DNA of 64,000 nt from the NCBI GenBank assembly GCA_024742275.1, contig JANSYS010000009.1, forward strand, positions 62,001 through 126,000, written 5' to 3'. This document shows positions 1 through 8,966 of this stretch, one piece after another. Numbering within the stretch: the first letter of the stretch is position 1; every line of letters starts with the position of its first letter. The translations under genes were made by a program, and so were the position numbers. Source of the stretch: Alphaproteobacteria bacterium. Its GTDB lineage: Bacteria; Pseudomonadota; Alphaproteobacteria; Thalassobaculales; Thalassobaculaceae. The notes under the pieces were generated by a model. The model was not told the origin of the DNA, did not search any database, and was given only the letters and a program-made list of their open reading frames with translations.

Positions 1-576
1 GGCGATGCCGAACGCACCGATATGGACAGGGTGTGCGCGGAGCTGCGGGAGCAAGGAGTTCCGAAGGATCTCGCGCTTGAAATCGCCTCTCTCGAGGTGC
101 TCACCGCCGCCTGCGACATCGTCCGCCTCGCCGCCGGATCCAACGCTCAGGTCCGAACGGTCGCGGTCGTCTATTTCAAGGTCGGCGGACGGTTCTCCAT
201 GGATTGGCTGCGGGACGGCGCGCTGGCGCTGACCACGGACACCTACTGGCAAAAGCTCGCGGTCAACGCCCTGGTGGATGATTTCTATCAGCATCAGAGC
301 CAGCTCACCCAAAACGTCCTCGGCCAGATCGACGCGACCGGCGGTCCGTCGAAGGCGAAGAAGCCGGCGTCGAAGAAGGCCGCTGACCGGAAGAGCCGGT
401 CGGTAAACGGCGATGCGGCGGCGGCTGATGCGGCGATCCGGACATGGACCTCGGATCGGACCGACGACGTGGAACGCACGGACCGGTTGATCGACGATAT
501 CCGCTCGGCCGATCATTTGGATCTCGCCATGCTGGCCGTCGCCAACGGCCAGATGCGAGCGCTCCTTTCCAGATGA
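1..576 (+). CDS. NAD-specific glutamate dehydrogenase, C-terminal fragment
   Basis: The reading frame is open at the left edge and encodes the last 191 residues of a longer protein. The segment around VAVVYFKVGGRFSMDWLR matches the conserved C-terminal helical region of the large (~1,600-residue) NAD-dependent glutamate dehydrogenases common in Alphaproteobacteria, which deaminate glutamate to 2-oxoglutarate in the cytoplasm. A Lys/Ala/Ser-rich linker (about residues 118-135 of the fragment) is followed by a final helix ending LLSR. The catalytic domain lies outside the window. The ATG at position 22 is internal and is probably not a start. Family assignment is from recalled similarity of the C-terminal motif. 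Confidence 0.8.
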   Translation, partial: GDAERTDMDRVCAELREQGVPKDLALEIASLEVLTAACDIVRLAAGSNAQVRTVAVVYFKVGGRFSMDWLRDGALALTTDTYWQKLAVNALVDDFYQHQSQLTQNVLGQIDATGGPSKAKKPASKKAADRKSRSVNGDAAAADAAIRTWTSDRTDDVERTDRLIDDIRSADHLDLAMLAVANGQMRALLSR

Positions 577-595
577 CAGGGACGGTGCGGGGGCG

Positions 596-1012
596 ATGAG
601 GCCGCAATGGGACGCTATCGGTGAGTACGGCAGCGGGCGCGTATCCTGGGTGGTCGACTTCCGTCAGTCCTTGCTGACGATCCGACTTCAGGGCGGCGTG
701 ACCGATGACGACCTGTCAACGGGGATACCTCGGATCTGGGGGGGCCACCCCGACGTGCTGGAATTCGATACGATTGTCGATGCGCGCCACCTGACCGGCG
801 AGGGCAAATACGGTTGGCGCGGCTTACGGGACGTGGCGCGAGACTGGAGACACTTCGCCAAAGGCCGGGACGCGGGGACCAAGGCGGCGATCGTATTGGG
901 TGATACCTTGCTGACAAAGCTGGTCCGGGCGATCGCCTTCGACTATCCGGGAACGGTCTTCCGCATCTTTCTCGACATCGACGAGGCCAAGGCGTGGCTG
1001 GGCGTGGAATGA
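596..1012 (+). CDS. Hypothetical protein, possible STAS/SpoIIAA-like fold
   Basis: This 138-residue soluble protein has no signal peptide or membrane segment. It starts with an ATG 19 bp after the glutamate dehydrogenase stop. Its alternation of a beta-strand-like stretch (VDFRQSLLTIRLQG), helical stretches and FDTIVDARHLTG, followed by AAIVLGDTLL and a C-terminal FRIFLDIDEAKAWL, resembles the STAS/SpoIIAA-like fold often annotated in Proteobacteria, where the segment before AKAWL closes the domain. That resemblance is inference; I recognise no catalytic motif. The stop overlaps the start of the following transporter as ATGA, so the two are probably translationally coupled. Confidence 0.6.
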   Translation: MRPQWDAIGEYGSGRVSWVVDFRQSLLTIRLQGGVTDDDLSTGIPRIWGGHPDVLEFDTIVDARHLTGEGKYGWRGLRDVARDWRHFAKGRDAGTKAAIVLGDTLLTKLVRAIAFDYPGTVFRIFLDIDEAKAWLGVE

Positions 1013-2286
1013 ACGCCTCGTCGCGCGGCCCGGTCGTTGGATGGTGCCTCTACGACTGGGCGAACTCCGCCTTTCCGACGGTGATCTCCACCTTCGTTTT
1101 CGCGGCCTATTTCACCAAGGGCGTGGCGCCGGACGAGACCACGGGGACGTTTCTGTGGGGCAATGCCACGGCGATCGCCGCGGTCTGCATCGCCGTCCTC
1201 AGCCCGATCCTGGGAGCCGTGGCCGACCGGACCGGCCGGCGAAAGCCGTGGCTTCTCGGGTTCACATGGCTCTGTATTCTGGCCACGGCGTGTCTGTGGA
1301 CGGTGGAACCGGATCCGAGCTTCGTCACCCGCGCGTTGGCGCTGGTGATCGTCGCCACCATCGGCTTCGAGTTCGCCACCGTCTTCTACAACGCCATGTT
1401 GCCGGAGGTTGCCGCTCCGGAGCGGCTCGGCCGGGTGAGCGGCCTCGGCTGGGGGCTCGGCTATCTCGGCGGGCTCTCCTGCCTCGTGGTGGCGCTGTTC
1501 GCGCTGATCCAGACCGACACACCGCCCTTCGGGTTCGACCCGGACATGGCGGAGCCGGTGCGGGCGACTGCGTTGCTCGTGGCGGTTTGGTTCGCGCTGT
1601 TCTCGCTACCGACTTTCCTGATGGTACCGGAATCGCGGCAGGGTGAGCGCGAACCCCTTGGAGAGGCGGTGAAAGACGGCTTGAAGCGGATCTGGGCGAC
1701 GCTGCGTCGGCTCCGCTGGTCGCAGCCGGTGACCCGTTTCCTGGTGGCGCGCATGTTCTACGCCGACGGGCTGACCACATTGTTCACTTTCGGCGGGATC
1801 TATGCCGCCGGCACGTTCGGCATGGATTTCGACGAGATCATCCTGTTCGGCATCGCGCTCAACGTGACGGCAGGCCTGGGCGCTGTCGCGTTCGGTTGGA
1901 TCGACGACCGGATCGGTTCGAAACGCACGATCCTCTTGGCGCTGGTCGGTCTCGTGACCTTCGGCACCGCGGCGCTCCTGGCGCCGGACAAGACCTGGTT
2001 CTGGGGGATCGGCATGGCGCTCGGTACGTTCATGGGGCCGGTTCAGGCGGCGTCGCGCACCTACATGGCGAAACTGTCCCCGCCGGACCAGCGCGCCGAG
2101 ATGTTCGGGCTGTTCGCGCTCTCCGGAAAGGCCACGAACTTCGCCGGCCCGCTCCTCCTGGGCTGGGCGACGCTGATCTTCGACAGCCAGCGCGCGGGCA
2201 TGGCGACCATCGTCCTGTTCCTGCTGGTCGGCCTCGCGCTTCTGACGACGGTGCAGCAGCCCAGAGAGGGGCCGGAGAGGCGATAG
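1009..2286 (+). CDS. MFS transporter, UMF1 (Atg22-like) family
   Basis: This is a 425-residue inner-membrane protein with about 12 hydrophobic segments. The N-terminal YDWANSAFPTVISTFVF motif is characteristic of the UMF1/Atg22-like branch of the major facilitator superfamily, which includes putative amino-acid effluxers. The loop DRTGRRKPWL between the second and third helices matches the MFS signature. I chose the ATG at 1009 rather than 994 because it overlaps the upstream stop as ATGA and places YDWANSAF close to the N terminus as in homologues. Substrate is unknown. It ends 23 bp from the convergent HNH gene. Confidence 0.85.
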   Translation: MNASSRGPVVGWCLYDWANSAFPTVISTFVFAAYFTKGVAPDETTGTFLWGNATAIAAVCIAVLSPILGAVADRTGRRKPWLLGFTWLCILATACLWTVEPDPSFVTRALALVIVATIGFEFATVFYNAMLPEVAAPERLGRVSGLGWGLGYLGGLSCLVVALFALIQTDTPPFGFDPDMAEPVRATALLVAVWFALFSLPTFLMVPESRQGEREPLGEAVKDGLKRIWATLRRLRWSQPVTRFLVARMFYADGLTTLFTFGGIYAAGTFGMDFDEIILFGIALNVTAGLGAVAFGWIDDRIGSKRTILLALVGLVTFGTAALLAPDKTWFWGIGMALGTFMGPVQAASRTYMAKLSPPDQRAEMFGLFALSGKATNFAGPLLLGWATLIFDSQRAGMATIVLFLLVGLALLTTVQQPREGPERR

Positions 2287-2309
2287 GCCCTTGCGTCCGC
2301 CCCTCCGGA

Positions 2310-2618
2310 TCAACGTCGGCGGGCGCCTCGATGGCGGCTGGTGAAGGTCGGCGGCTTGCGGGCGATCCAGATCAGGAACCTGGCGATCTCCGGATGGGCG
2401 CGCAGCTTTTCCGGCGTGTCGTAGGCGCGGGCCAGGCTGCGTTCGTCGAGCACGCTGTGGATCTTGCGGTGGCAGACCGTGTGCATCGGCTCCGCCGCGC
2501 GACCGCCCTCGCTCTTCGGCACCCAGTGGTGGCGGTCGACGCTCGGCCCGGCGACCATCGGCCGGCCGCAGAGCGGGCAGGGGCCCAGATCCGACGGCGC
2601 GGACCCGTCCCCGCTCAA
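2310..2618 (-). CDS. Small HNH endonuclease-like protein
   Basis: This 102-residue protein begins with a zinc-knuckle CPLCGRP, followed by a DRHHWVPKSEGG core and VCHRKIHS, which together form an HNH (beta-beta-alpha-metal) nuclease fold with paired cysteines around it. A C-terminal block (LRAHPEIARFLIWIARKPP) is typical of a small HNH family seen in many Alphaproteobacteria, usually of unknown role. No ATG is available in frame before the first cysteine. The best start is TTG at 2618, which overlaps the stop of the upstream zinc-ribbon gene as TTGA, implying translational coupling. DNA cleavage activity is inferred from the family only. Confidence 0.75.
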   Translation of the reverse strand: MSGDGSAPSDLGPCPLCGRPMVAGPSVDRHHWVPKSEGGRAAEPMHTVCHRKIHSVLDERSLARAYDTPEKLRAHPEIARFLIWIARKPPTFTSRHRGARRR

Positions 2619-3385
2619 TAGCCGAGCTCGGCCCCCGGCCGCTCGTCGGTGAAGGTGACGTTGACCTTGGCCGCACCCTGGGCGGTTTTGGCGAATTCGG
2701 AGGTGAAGGCCGTCTTCTCGCCCGGCAGGAGCTGATAGGATTCGGTGGTGAACAGCCAGCTCGCCAGCGGGTCGCCGCCCTCGGTCATCACCGACGCCCG
2801 CAGCGCGGGGAGGCTGATCATCCGCTCGCCCGGATTGCGGATCTCGCCATGCACCACGAGGACCTCCACGGTCCCTTCCTGGCGGCGTTCCACATAGACG
2901 TTCTGCAGAACCAGATCCTCGCCCGGCACCGGCACCGGCAGGCCGACGGTCTCGTAGAGCAGGGCGCTCGCCGGCCACGCATGGACCAGGGTCGTTCTGG
3001 CGACGAGCAGAGCGGCCGGAATGGCGACCGCGAGGACGAGCAGGGCGTAGAGGATGTAGGGGCGCGGCTTTTTCTCAGGTCCGGCGCCCCGCGCGGCGCG
3101 GAATCGCGATACGTCCCCCAGCGGGGGCGGATCCATCTCCGCTCCGGCCTCCGCATCCGTGGAATCGCGGCCGGACGCCTCCTCCAATCCCTCGTCCGGT
3201 GCCGGCGACGGAAGGTCGTCGTCGGGCAGCGCCTCCCCGTCGGCCGGCTTCGGTTTGGCTTTCGGTTTCGGCATCTGGTGCCACTTGTGCTCGCAGCTGC
3301 CGCATTTGAGCTTGCGGCCCTTGGTGCCGAGCGCCTTGTCGGGCACTTTGAATTTCTGCTCACATTTCGGGCAGGTGACGAGCAT
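2615..3385 (-). CDS. MJ0042-type zinc-ribbon, DUF3426-like membrane protein
   Basis: This is a 256-residue protein. Residues 1-36 form a four-cysteine zinc ribbon (CPKCEQKF...KCGSC), the MJ0042 type. A Pro/Asp/Glu-rich linker follows, then one transmembrane helix (about residues 110-130, YALLVLAVAIPAALLVA) and a C-terminal beta-rich extracytoplasmic domain (NVYVERRQEG to NVTFTDERPG) of the DUF3426/FxLYD kind. This architecture is widespread in Proteobacteria and its function is not established. The ATG is preceded by a GAGGAA ribosome-binding site. The 3' end overlaps the HNH gene. Confidence 0.8.
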   Translation of the reverse strand: MLVTCPKCEQKFKVPDKALGTKGRKLKCGSCEHKWHQMPKPKAKPKPADGEALPDDDLPSPAPDEGLEEASGRDSTDAEAGAEMDPPPLGDVSRFRAARGAGPEKKPRPYILYALLVLAVAIPAALLVARTTLVHAWPASALLYETVGLPVPVPGEDLVLQNVYVERRQEGTVEVLVVHGEIRNPGERMISLPALRASVMTEGGDPLASWLFTTESYQLLPGEKTAFTSEFAKTAQGAAKVNVTFTDERPGAELGY

Positions 3386-3567
3386 TCGGTTCCTCTGGCT
3401 CCACGGACGGACAAACTATATCGCGGCGCGGGCAACCGGCAAGAACGGCGCGTCCGCTCTCCGGCGCCACTCCGCCACGACGAAAAACGTCAGAACGCCA
3501 ATTCTTCTATGCCGATGGAACTGTCATAAACGGGGGCCTTGCCTGACTCTTCCGTTCGGGGAGCCCG

Positions 3568-4407
3568 ATGGATACGACCGTCTTCGCCGCCGTCCTGTTC
3601 GCCGCCCTGCTGCATGCGGGGTGGAACGCCGCGGTGAAGGTCGGTCTCGACCGGTTTTCCTCGATCCTGCTCCTGGCCATCGTCCAGGCCGCGATCGCGC
3701 TACCGCTCCTGCCCTTCGTGCCGCTGCCGGCGCCGGAGGGCTGGTGGTGGATCGGTGCCGCCGCGCTGCTGCATGCGGGCTACAAGCTCTTCCTGATCCA
3801 GGCCTACGCCCATGCGGATCTAAGCCAGGCCTATCCTCTGGCCCGGGGCACCGCGCCGTTGATCGTCTCCGTCGTCTCGATCCTGTTTCTCGGCGTCACG
3901 TTCAGCGGACTGCAGATCGCCGCGATCGTGGCGATCTCCGCCGGTATCCTGGTCATGGCGTTCAAGGGCAGCGATGCTGGGCGGATGCAGGGCAAGGCGC
4001 TGTTCTACGCCATGGGCACCGCCGGATTCACCGCGAGCTACACGCTGATGGATGGTGTCGGCGCCCGGGTCGCCGGTACGCCGTCGGGCTTTGTGCTCTG
4101 GATGGTGATTGGCGACGCCATGGTGATGGTCGCCTTCGCGGTCGCCGCGCGCGGTCGCGGCGTGTTTCGGGCCCTGGTGCCGGCCTGGAAGACCGGGTTG
4201 GCGGCGGGAGCGATGTCGCTCGGGTCTTATTGGATCGCGGTTTGGGCGTTCACGCAGGCGCCGATCGCCCTGGTCGCGGCCCTGAGGGAGTCCAGCATTC
4301 TGTTCGCCATTCTGATTGCCGCCTTCGTCATGCGCGAACCGGTCAGCCGCTGGCGATGGACCTCGGCCCTGCTGATCGCCGGCGGGGTCGTGTTGACCCG
4401 GCTCTAG
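3568..4407 (+). CDS. EamA-type DMT transporter
   Basis: This 279-residue protein is almost entirely hydrophobic, with about ten predicted membrane helices arranged as two EamA repeats. The N-terminal segment FAALLHAGWNAAVK is a recognisable start of the drug/metabolite transporter superfamily. The second half repeats the pattern (FAILIAAFVMREPVSRWRW ends the second repeat). It is likely an inner-membrane exporter or importer of a small metabolite; the substrate cannot be read from sequence. The ATG is preceded by GGGGAG. It is monocistronic here, divergent from the zinc-ribbon gene across 182 bp in which I see no clear promoter. Confidence 0.85.
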   Translation: MDTTVFAAVLFAALLHAGWNAAVKVGLDRFSSILLLAIVQAAIALPLLPFVPLPAPEGWWWIGAAALLHAGYKLFLIQAYAHADLSQAYPLARGTAPLIVSVVSILFLGVTFSGLQIAAIVAISAGILVMAFKGSDAGRMQGKALFYAMGTAGFTASYTLMDGVGARVAGTPSGFVLWMVIGDAMVMVAFAVAARGRGVFRALVPAWKTGLAAGAMSLGSYWIAVWAFTQAPIALVAALRESSILFAILIAAFVMREPVSRWRWTSALLIAGGVVLTRL

Positions 4408-4498
4408 CGCTGTCCGGGCCGGTATTTTGCCGTCTGTGCCGGAGCGGGAGCTGGTGCTACCGTCCCGGCAAACAGCCAATCCGGGAGGGAATTGAATC

Positions 4499-5254
4499 AT
4501 GAGCGGAATCAAGTCAGCCATCGTCACCGGCGCCGGGTCGGGGATCGGAAAGGCGAGTGCTCTGGCGTTGCTGGAAGACGGCTGGAGCGTGGCACTGGCG
4601 GGCCGACGCGCCGACGCGCTGGAGGAGACCAAAAGGGAGGCGGGCGCCAACGCGGACCGGGCCCTGGCGGTGCCGACCGACGTCACCGATCCCGCTGCGG
4701 TCAAGGCGCTGTTCGACAAGACTGTGGAGGCGTTCGGCCGGGTCGACTTCATTTTCAACAACGCCGGCATGAACGCGCCCGGCATCCCGCTGGAAGACCT
4801 GTCCGACGACCAATGGCGCGCCGTGGTGGACGTCAACCTGACCGGCTGCTTCTGGGTGATCCGCGAGGCCTTCCGGGTGATGAAGGCGCAGACGCCGATG
4901 GGCGGGCGGATCGTCAACAACGGCTCGATCTCGGCCCATGCGCCGCGGCCCGACAGCATCCCCTACACCGCCACCAAGCACGCGGTCACCGGTCTGACCA
5001 AGACGGCGTCGCTGGACGGCCGGCAGTACGACATCGCGGTCGGTCAGATCGATGTCGGCAACGCCGTCACGGAGCTTGCTGCCCGCATGAAGACAGGCGT
5101 GAAGCAGGCCAACGGCGAGATCAAGCCGGAAGCGATGATGGACGTGAGCAACGTCGCCAATGCCATCGTCTACATGGCCGGCCTGCCGCCGGAGGCGAAC
5201 ATCCAGACCCTGACGGTGATGGCGACCAAGATGCCGTTCGTCGGACGCGGGTAG
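4499..5254 (+). CDS. SDR-family NAD(P)-dependent oxidoreductase
   Basis: This is a 251-residue classical short-chain dehydrogenase. It has the nucleotide-binding GAGSGIGKA motif at about residues 12-20, the NNAG motif (about residue 88), and the catalytic Ser-Tyr-x3-Lys set ([10 protein letters not shown] then YTATK). Length and motif spacing match the family. The substrate is unknown. The C terminus ends without an obvious tetramer tail. A GGGAGGG ribosome-binding site precedes the ATG. It stands alone between the transporter and recQ, 93 bp from the latter. Confidence 0.88.
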   Translation: MSGIKSAIVTGAGSGIGKASALALLEDGWSVALAGRRADALEETKREAGANADRALAVPTDVTDPAAVKALFDKTVEAFGRVDFIFNNAGMNAPGIPLEDLSDDQWRAVVDVNLTGCFWVIREAFRVMKAQTPMGGRIVNNGSISAHAPRPDSIPYTATKHAVTGLTKTASLDGRQYDIAVGQIDVGNAVTELAARMKTGVKQANGEIKPEAMMDVSNVANAIVYMAGLPPEANIQTLTVMATKMPFVGRG

Positions 5255-5347
5255 GAATGAGGGTGGGGGCGCGCGGCGATTCGCGCTCTCCCGCTGCTCC
5301 GGCGGTGCCGCCGCATCCCACGCGTACCGCCGGACGAGCGTGACCTC

Positions 5348-7225
5348 ATGACCGGCACACCGGACAGTGCTACGCCTGAGGCCATGGCTCTCGCCCATTC
5401 CGATCTTCCCGACGAACCGCCCGCCGCCCCCGGCCGCTGTCCGGAGACGGCGCTGCACGAAGTGTTCGGCTTTGCCGAGTTCCGGCCCGGCCAGCGCGAC
5501 GTGATCGACAGCATCCTGACCGGGCGGGACACGCTCGCCGTCATGCCGACGGGTGCGGGCAAGTCGCTCTGCTTCCAGCTTCCCGCGGTCATGGACGGGG
5601 GGCTGACAGTCGTCGTCTCGCCGCTGATCGCGCTGATGGAGGATCAGGTCCGCTCGCTCCGGCTGCAGGGCGTCTCGGCGGCGGCGATGCATTCCGGCAA
5701 CGCGCCGGGCGCCAACGGCGATATCTGGCGCGCGGCCCGCTCCGGCGCATTGCGCCTGCTGTACATCGCGCCGGAGCGGCTGGCGCTGGACGGTATCCTG
5801 GACGACCTGTCGGAAATCGGAGTGACCCGGCTGGTGGTGGACGAGGCCCACTGCATTAGCCAGTGGGGCCACGCCTTCCGTCCGGACTATCTGACCCTGG
5901 CGCGGGTGCGCGAGCGGCTCGGCGTGCCGACCGCCGCCTTCACCGCCACCGCCGACGCGGCCACCCGGCGCGACATCGTCGACCGGCTCTGCGGCGGCGA
6001 CGCGCGGGAGTTCGTGTTCGGCTTCGACCGGCCGAACCTGGACCTGCGCATCGCCGAGAAGCGGAGTCCGATGAAGCAGCTTCTGGCCTTCCTGGAGGAG
6101 CGCCGAGGCGAAAGCGGCATCGTCTATTGCCTGTCCCGGCGCGCGGTCGAAGAGACGGCGGCGAGCCTGAACCGCCACGGTATCCCGGCGGTGCCCTATC
6201 ACGCGGGGCTCGACCCGGACATCCGCTCGGCCAACCAGGACCGTTTCGTGACCGAGGACGGGCTGGTGGTCTGCGCCACGATCGCGTTCGGCATGGGCAT
6301 CGACAAGCCGGACGTCCGCTTCGTCTTCCATACCGACGTGCCGGGGTCGGTCGAAGCCTACTATCAGGAAATCGGCCGCGCCGGGCGCGACGGCCTCCCG
6401 GCGACGGTGCAGATGCTCTACGGCCTCGCCGATATCGCCCAGCGCCGCCGCTTCGTCGACGAGAGCGGGGCGAGCGAGGATCAGCGTCGGATCGAGCATC
6501 GGCGGCTCAACACCCTGCTCGGGATCTGCGAGACGGCCGGGTGTCGGCGCCAAGCGCTGCTCGCCGCCTTGGGCGAACCGCTGGCAGAGCCCTGCGGCAA
6601 CTGCGACACCTGCCGCGAGCCGCCGGAAACCCTTGACGGACTTGTCCCGGCCCAGAAAGTGCTGTCTGCCATCCTGCGCACCGGCCAACGCTTCGGTGCG
6701 GGCCATATCGTCGAGGTTCTCCTCGGCAGCAAGACGGAGGCGATCCAGCGCCACGGCCACGACACCCTGCCGACGTTCGGCGTCGGCACCGAATTCGACC
6801 GCAACGGCTGGCGCTCGGTGATCCGCCAGCTTGTGGCCTGCGGCATCGTCGCAATCGACACCGCCGGATTCGGCGGGCTGACGGTCGGCGAGGGCGGGCG
6901 GGCCGTGCTGAAGGGCGAGACCTCCGTCACCCTCCGCCGCGACACCGCCAAGCGCGCCAAGACCGGCCGCAGCGGTGGACAGACGGTCGCCACGGTCTCG
7001 CCGGAGAACGCGGATCTGCTCCGCGCCCTCAAGGAAAAGCGCCGTGAAATCGCCCGTGAGCTGTCGCTGCCCGCCTATACGGTGCTGCACGATCGCTCGC
7101 TCATCGAACTGGCGGAACGACGGCCGGCGTCGCTCGACGCCTTTGCCGGAATCCACGGCGTCGGCCAGGCCAAACTCGAGAAGTTCGGGGAGCGGTTCCT
7201 GGCGGTGATCCGATCCGCCGCATGA
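5348..7225 (+). CDS. recQ: ATP-dependent DNA helicase RecQ
   Basis: This 625-residue enzyme is a 3'-5' DNA helicase used in recombination and replication-fork repair. The superfamily-2 core is complete: Walker A PTGAGKS (about 67-73), DEAH box followed by CISQWGHAFRPDY (165-177), and helicase motifs V/VI (FGMGIDKPDVRFV, QEIGRAGRDG). The zinc-binding cysteines (CETAGC then CGNCDTC) and winged-helix region follow, and a C-terminal HRDC domain (about 545-625) completes the RecQ architecture. The first ~30 residues are a low-complexity extension, so a later start is possible. The feruloyl-CoA synthase gene begins 13 bp downstream. Confidence 0.95.
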   Translation: MTGTPDSATPEAMALAHSDLPDEPPAAPGRCPETALHEVFGFAEFRPGQRDVIDSILTGRDTLAVMPTGAGKSLCFQLPAVMDGGLTVVVSPLIALMEDQVRSLRLQGVSAAAMHSGNAPGANGDIWRAARSGALRLLYIAPERLALDGILDDLSEIGVTRLVVDEAHCISQWGHAFRPDYLTLARVRERLGVPTAAFTATADAATRRDIVDRLCGGDAREFVFGFDRPNLDLRIAEKRSPMKQLLAFLEERRGESGIVYCLSRRAVEETAASLNRHGIPAVPYHAGLDPDIRSANQDRFVTEDGLVVCATIAFGMGIDKPDVRFVFHTDVPGSVEAYYQEIGRAGRDGLPATVQMLYGLADIAQRRRFVDESGASEDQRRIEHRRLNTLLGICETAGCRRQALLAALGEPLAEPCGNCDTCREPPETLDGLVPAQKVLSAILRTGQRFGAGHIVEVLLGSKTEAIQRHGHDTLPTFGVGTEFDRNGWRSVIRQLVACGIVAIDTAGFGGLTVGEGGRAVLKGETSVTLRRDTAKRAKTGRSGGQTVATVSPENADLLRALKEKRREIARELSLPAYTVLHDRSLIELAERRPASLDAFAGIHGVGQAKLEKFGERFLAVIRSAA

Positions 7226-7238
7226 GGGGGCGGGGCGC

Positions 7239-8954
7239 GTGACACCGGTCCGTAAACGCGCACCCTTCGCGCCGCCCGACATCGCGATCCACCGGGACGA
7301 AGACGGGACCGTCCGCCTCCACTCTCGGACGCCGCCGGTGCCGCATCCGGAAACCATCGTCGCCCATCTCGATCGCTGGGCCGCCGCCGAGCCCGACCGC
7401 ACCCTGATCGCGGAGCGCCGCGGCGACGGCTGGCGGGAGGTGAGTTTCGCCGAGGCCGCCCGCATGAGCCGCGGCATCGCGGCCGCTCTGCTGTGCCGCG
7501 GCACGGCGTCGGTCATGGCGCTGTCGGAGAATTCGGTCGATCAGGCGCTGCTGATGCTGGGGGCGTTCCGTGCCGGGGTCCCATTCTGTCCGGTCTCACC
7601 GGCCTATTCCCTGCTGTCCCGTGACTTCGCCAAGCTCAAGCATATCGTCAGGCTTGTGCGTCCCGGACTCGTGCTCGCGGAAGGTGGCGACAGGTTCGCC
7701 TCCGCACTCGCCACGGTGGATTTCGCCGATGCTGAGATCGTCGACCAGGTGGAGGGGCTCGCCGCGACCGAACCGGGGGAGCTGCCGTCGGTGACCGGCG
7801 ACATGACGGCCAAAATCCTGTTCACCTCAGGGTCCACCGGAACGCCCAAGGGCGTGATCAACACCCACCGGATGCTCGCGTCCAATCAGGCGGCCCTCGC
7901 CCAGGTCTGGACCTGTCTCGCGGAGCGACCGCCGGTCCTGCTCGACTGGCTGCCCTGGAGCCACACGTTCGGCGGCAACCAGAATCTCGGGTTGGCGATC
8001 AGCCACGGCGGCACCCTCTACATCGACGACGGCCGCCCGACCCCGGAGCGGATCGGCCGCACGGTCGAGAATCTCGCGCTCGTCTCCCCGACCCTGCACT
8101 TCAACGTGCCCCGCGGCCTGGACATGCTGTTGCCCTATCTGGAGGCGGATACGGCGCTGCGCGACCGATTCTTCGAGCGGCTCGACTTCGTGTTCTATGC
8201 CGGAGCCACCCTGCCGCTCTCCTTGTGGCGACGGGTCGAGGCGCTGGGGCAGGCGGCGACAGGCGAGCTTCCGGTGCTCACCACCTGCTACGGCACCACG
8301 GAGACCGCGCCGATGGCGCTGGCGGCCCATCTGGTGCTGCAGGAGACGGGCGTTGTCGGGGTGCCGATTCCCGGGGTCGAGGCCAAACTCGTACCCGTCG
8401 GCGACAAGCTGCAGATCGCCTTGCGCGGCCCGAACATCACGCCCGGATACGCCGGACGCCCGGACCTGACGGCGGAGTCCTTCGACGCCGAGGGGTACTT
8501 CCTGACGGGCGACGCCGTTCGCCTGGCCGATCCGGCGGACCCCAACGCCGGGATCGTCTTCGATGGCCGTCTCGCCGAGGACTTCAAACTGTCGACGGGG
8601 ACGTGGGTCAGCGTCGGGGCCTTGCGGGTGGCGATCATCGCGGTCTGCGGAGCGGCGGTCAGCGACGTGGTCGTTGCCGGGCACGACCGCGACGCCGTCG
8701 GCCTGCTGGTCTTCGCCAAGCCGGGCGCAACGGCCGAGGCGATCCGCAGCGGGCTGAGGCGCCACAACGCCGCCCAACCGGCGTCCAGCACCCGGATCGC
8801 CCGGGCACTGATCCTCGACGCGCCGCCCGACGTGGAGGCCGGCGAGATCACCGACAAGGGTTATCTTAACCAGCGCCGCGTCCTGGAGCGGCGCGCCCAA
8901 CAGGTCGCCCGGCTCTTCGCCGATCCGGCCGATGCCGACGTCATCGTGATGTGA
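7239..8954 (+). CDS. fcs: Feruloyl-CoA synthase
   Basis: This 571-residue AMP-forming acyl-CoA synthetase has the phosphate-binding loop [12 protein letters not shown] (about 195-206), a [10 protein letters not shown] adenine-binding motif and the GDAV/R motif region. The N-terminal [17 protein letters not shown] segment and the C terminus [18 protein letters not shown] are features I recall from feruloyl-CoA synthases, which activate ferulate and related hydroxycinnamates for side-chain shortening. The usual partner gene, enoyl-CoA hydratase/aldolase (ech), is not adjacent. The closeness to recQ suggests co-transcription, but a functional link is unlikely. The start used is the GTG at 7239. 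Confidence 0.82.
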   Translation: MTPVRKRAPFAPPDIAIHRDEDGTVRLHSRTPPVPHPETIVAHLDRWAAAEPDRTLIAERRGDGWREVSFAEAARMSRGIAAALLCRGTASVMALSENSVDQALLMLGAFRAGVPFCPVSPAYSLLSRDFAKLKHIVRLVRPGLVLAEGGDRFASALATVDFADAEIVDQVEGLAATEPGELPSVTGDMTAKILFTSGSTGTPKGVINTHRMLASNQAALAQVWTCLAERPPVLLDWLPWSHTFGGNQNLGLAISHGGTLYIDDGRPTPERIGRTVENLALVSPTLHFNVPRGLDMLLPYLEADTALRDRFFERLDFVFYAGATLPLSLWRRVEALGQAATGELPVLTTCYGTTETAPMALAAHLVLQETGVVGVPIPGVEAKLVPVGDKLQIALRGPNITPGYAGRPDLTAESFDAEGYFLTGDAVRLADPADPNAGIVFDGRLAEDFKLSTGTWVSVGALRVAIIAVCGAAVSDVVVAGHDRDAVGLLVFAKPGATAEAIRSGLRRHNAAQPASSTRIARALILDAPPDVEAGEITDKGYLNQRRVLERRAQQVARLFADPADADVIVM

Positions 8955-8966
8955 CGCCGCCGACCG

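Noticed and set aside
4514..7516. A 1,000-residue open frame on the minus strand across the SDR gene and recQ
   Set aside because: It is antisense to recQ and the SDR gene, both with full conserved motifs. Its translation is rich in Arg, Asp, Gly and His with no domain; it is a high-GC shadow frame.
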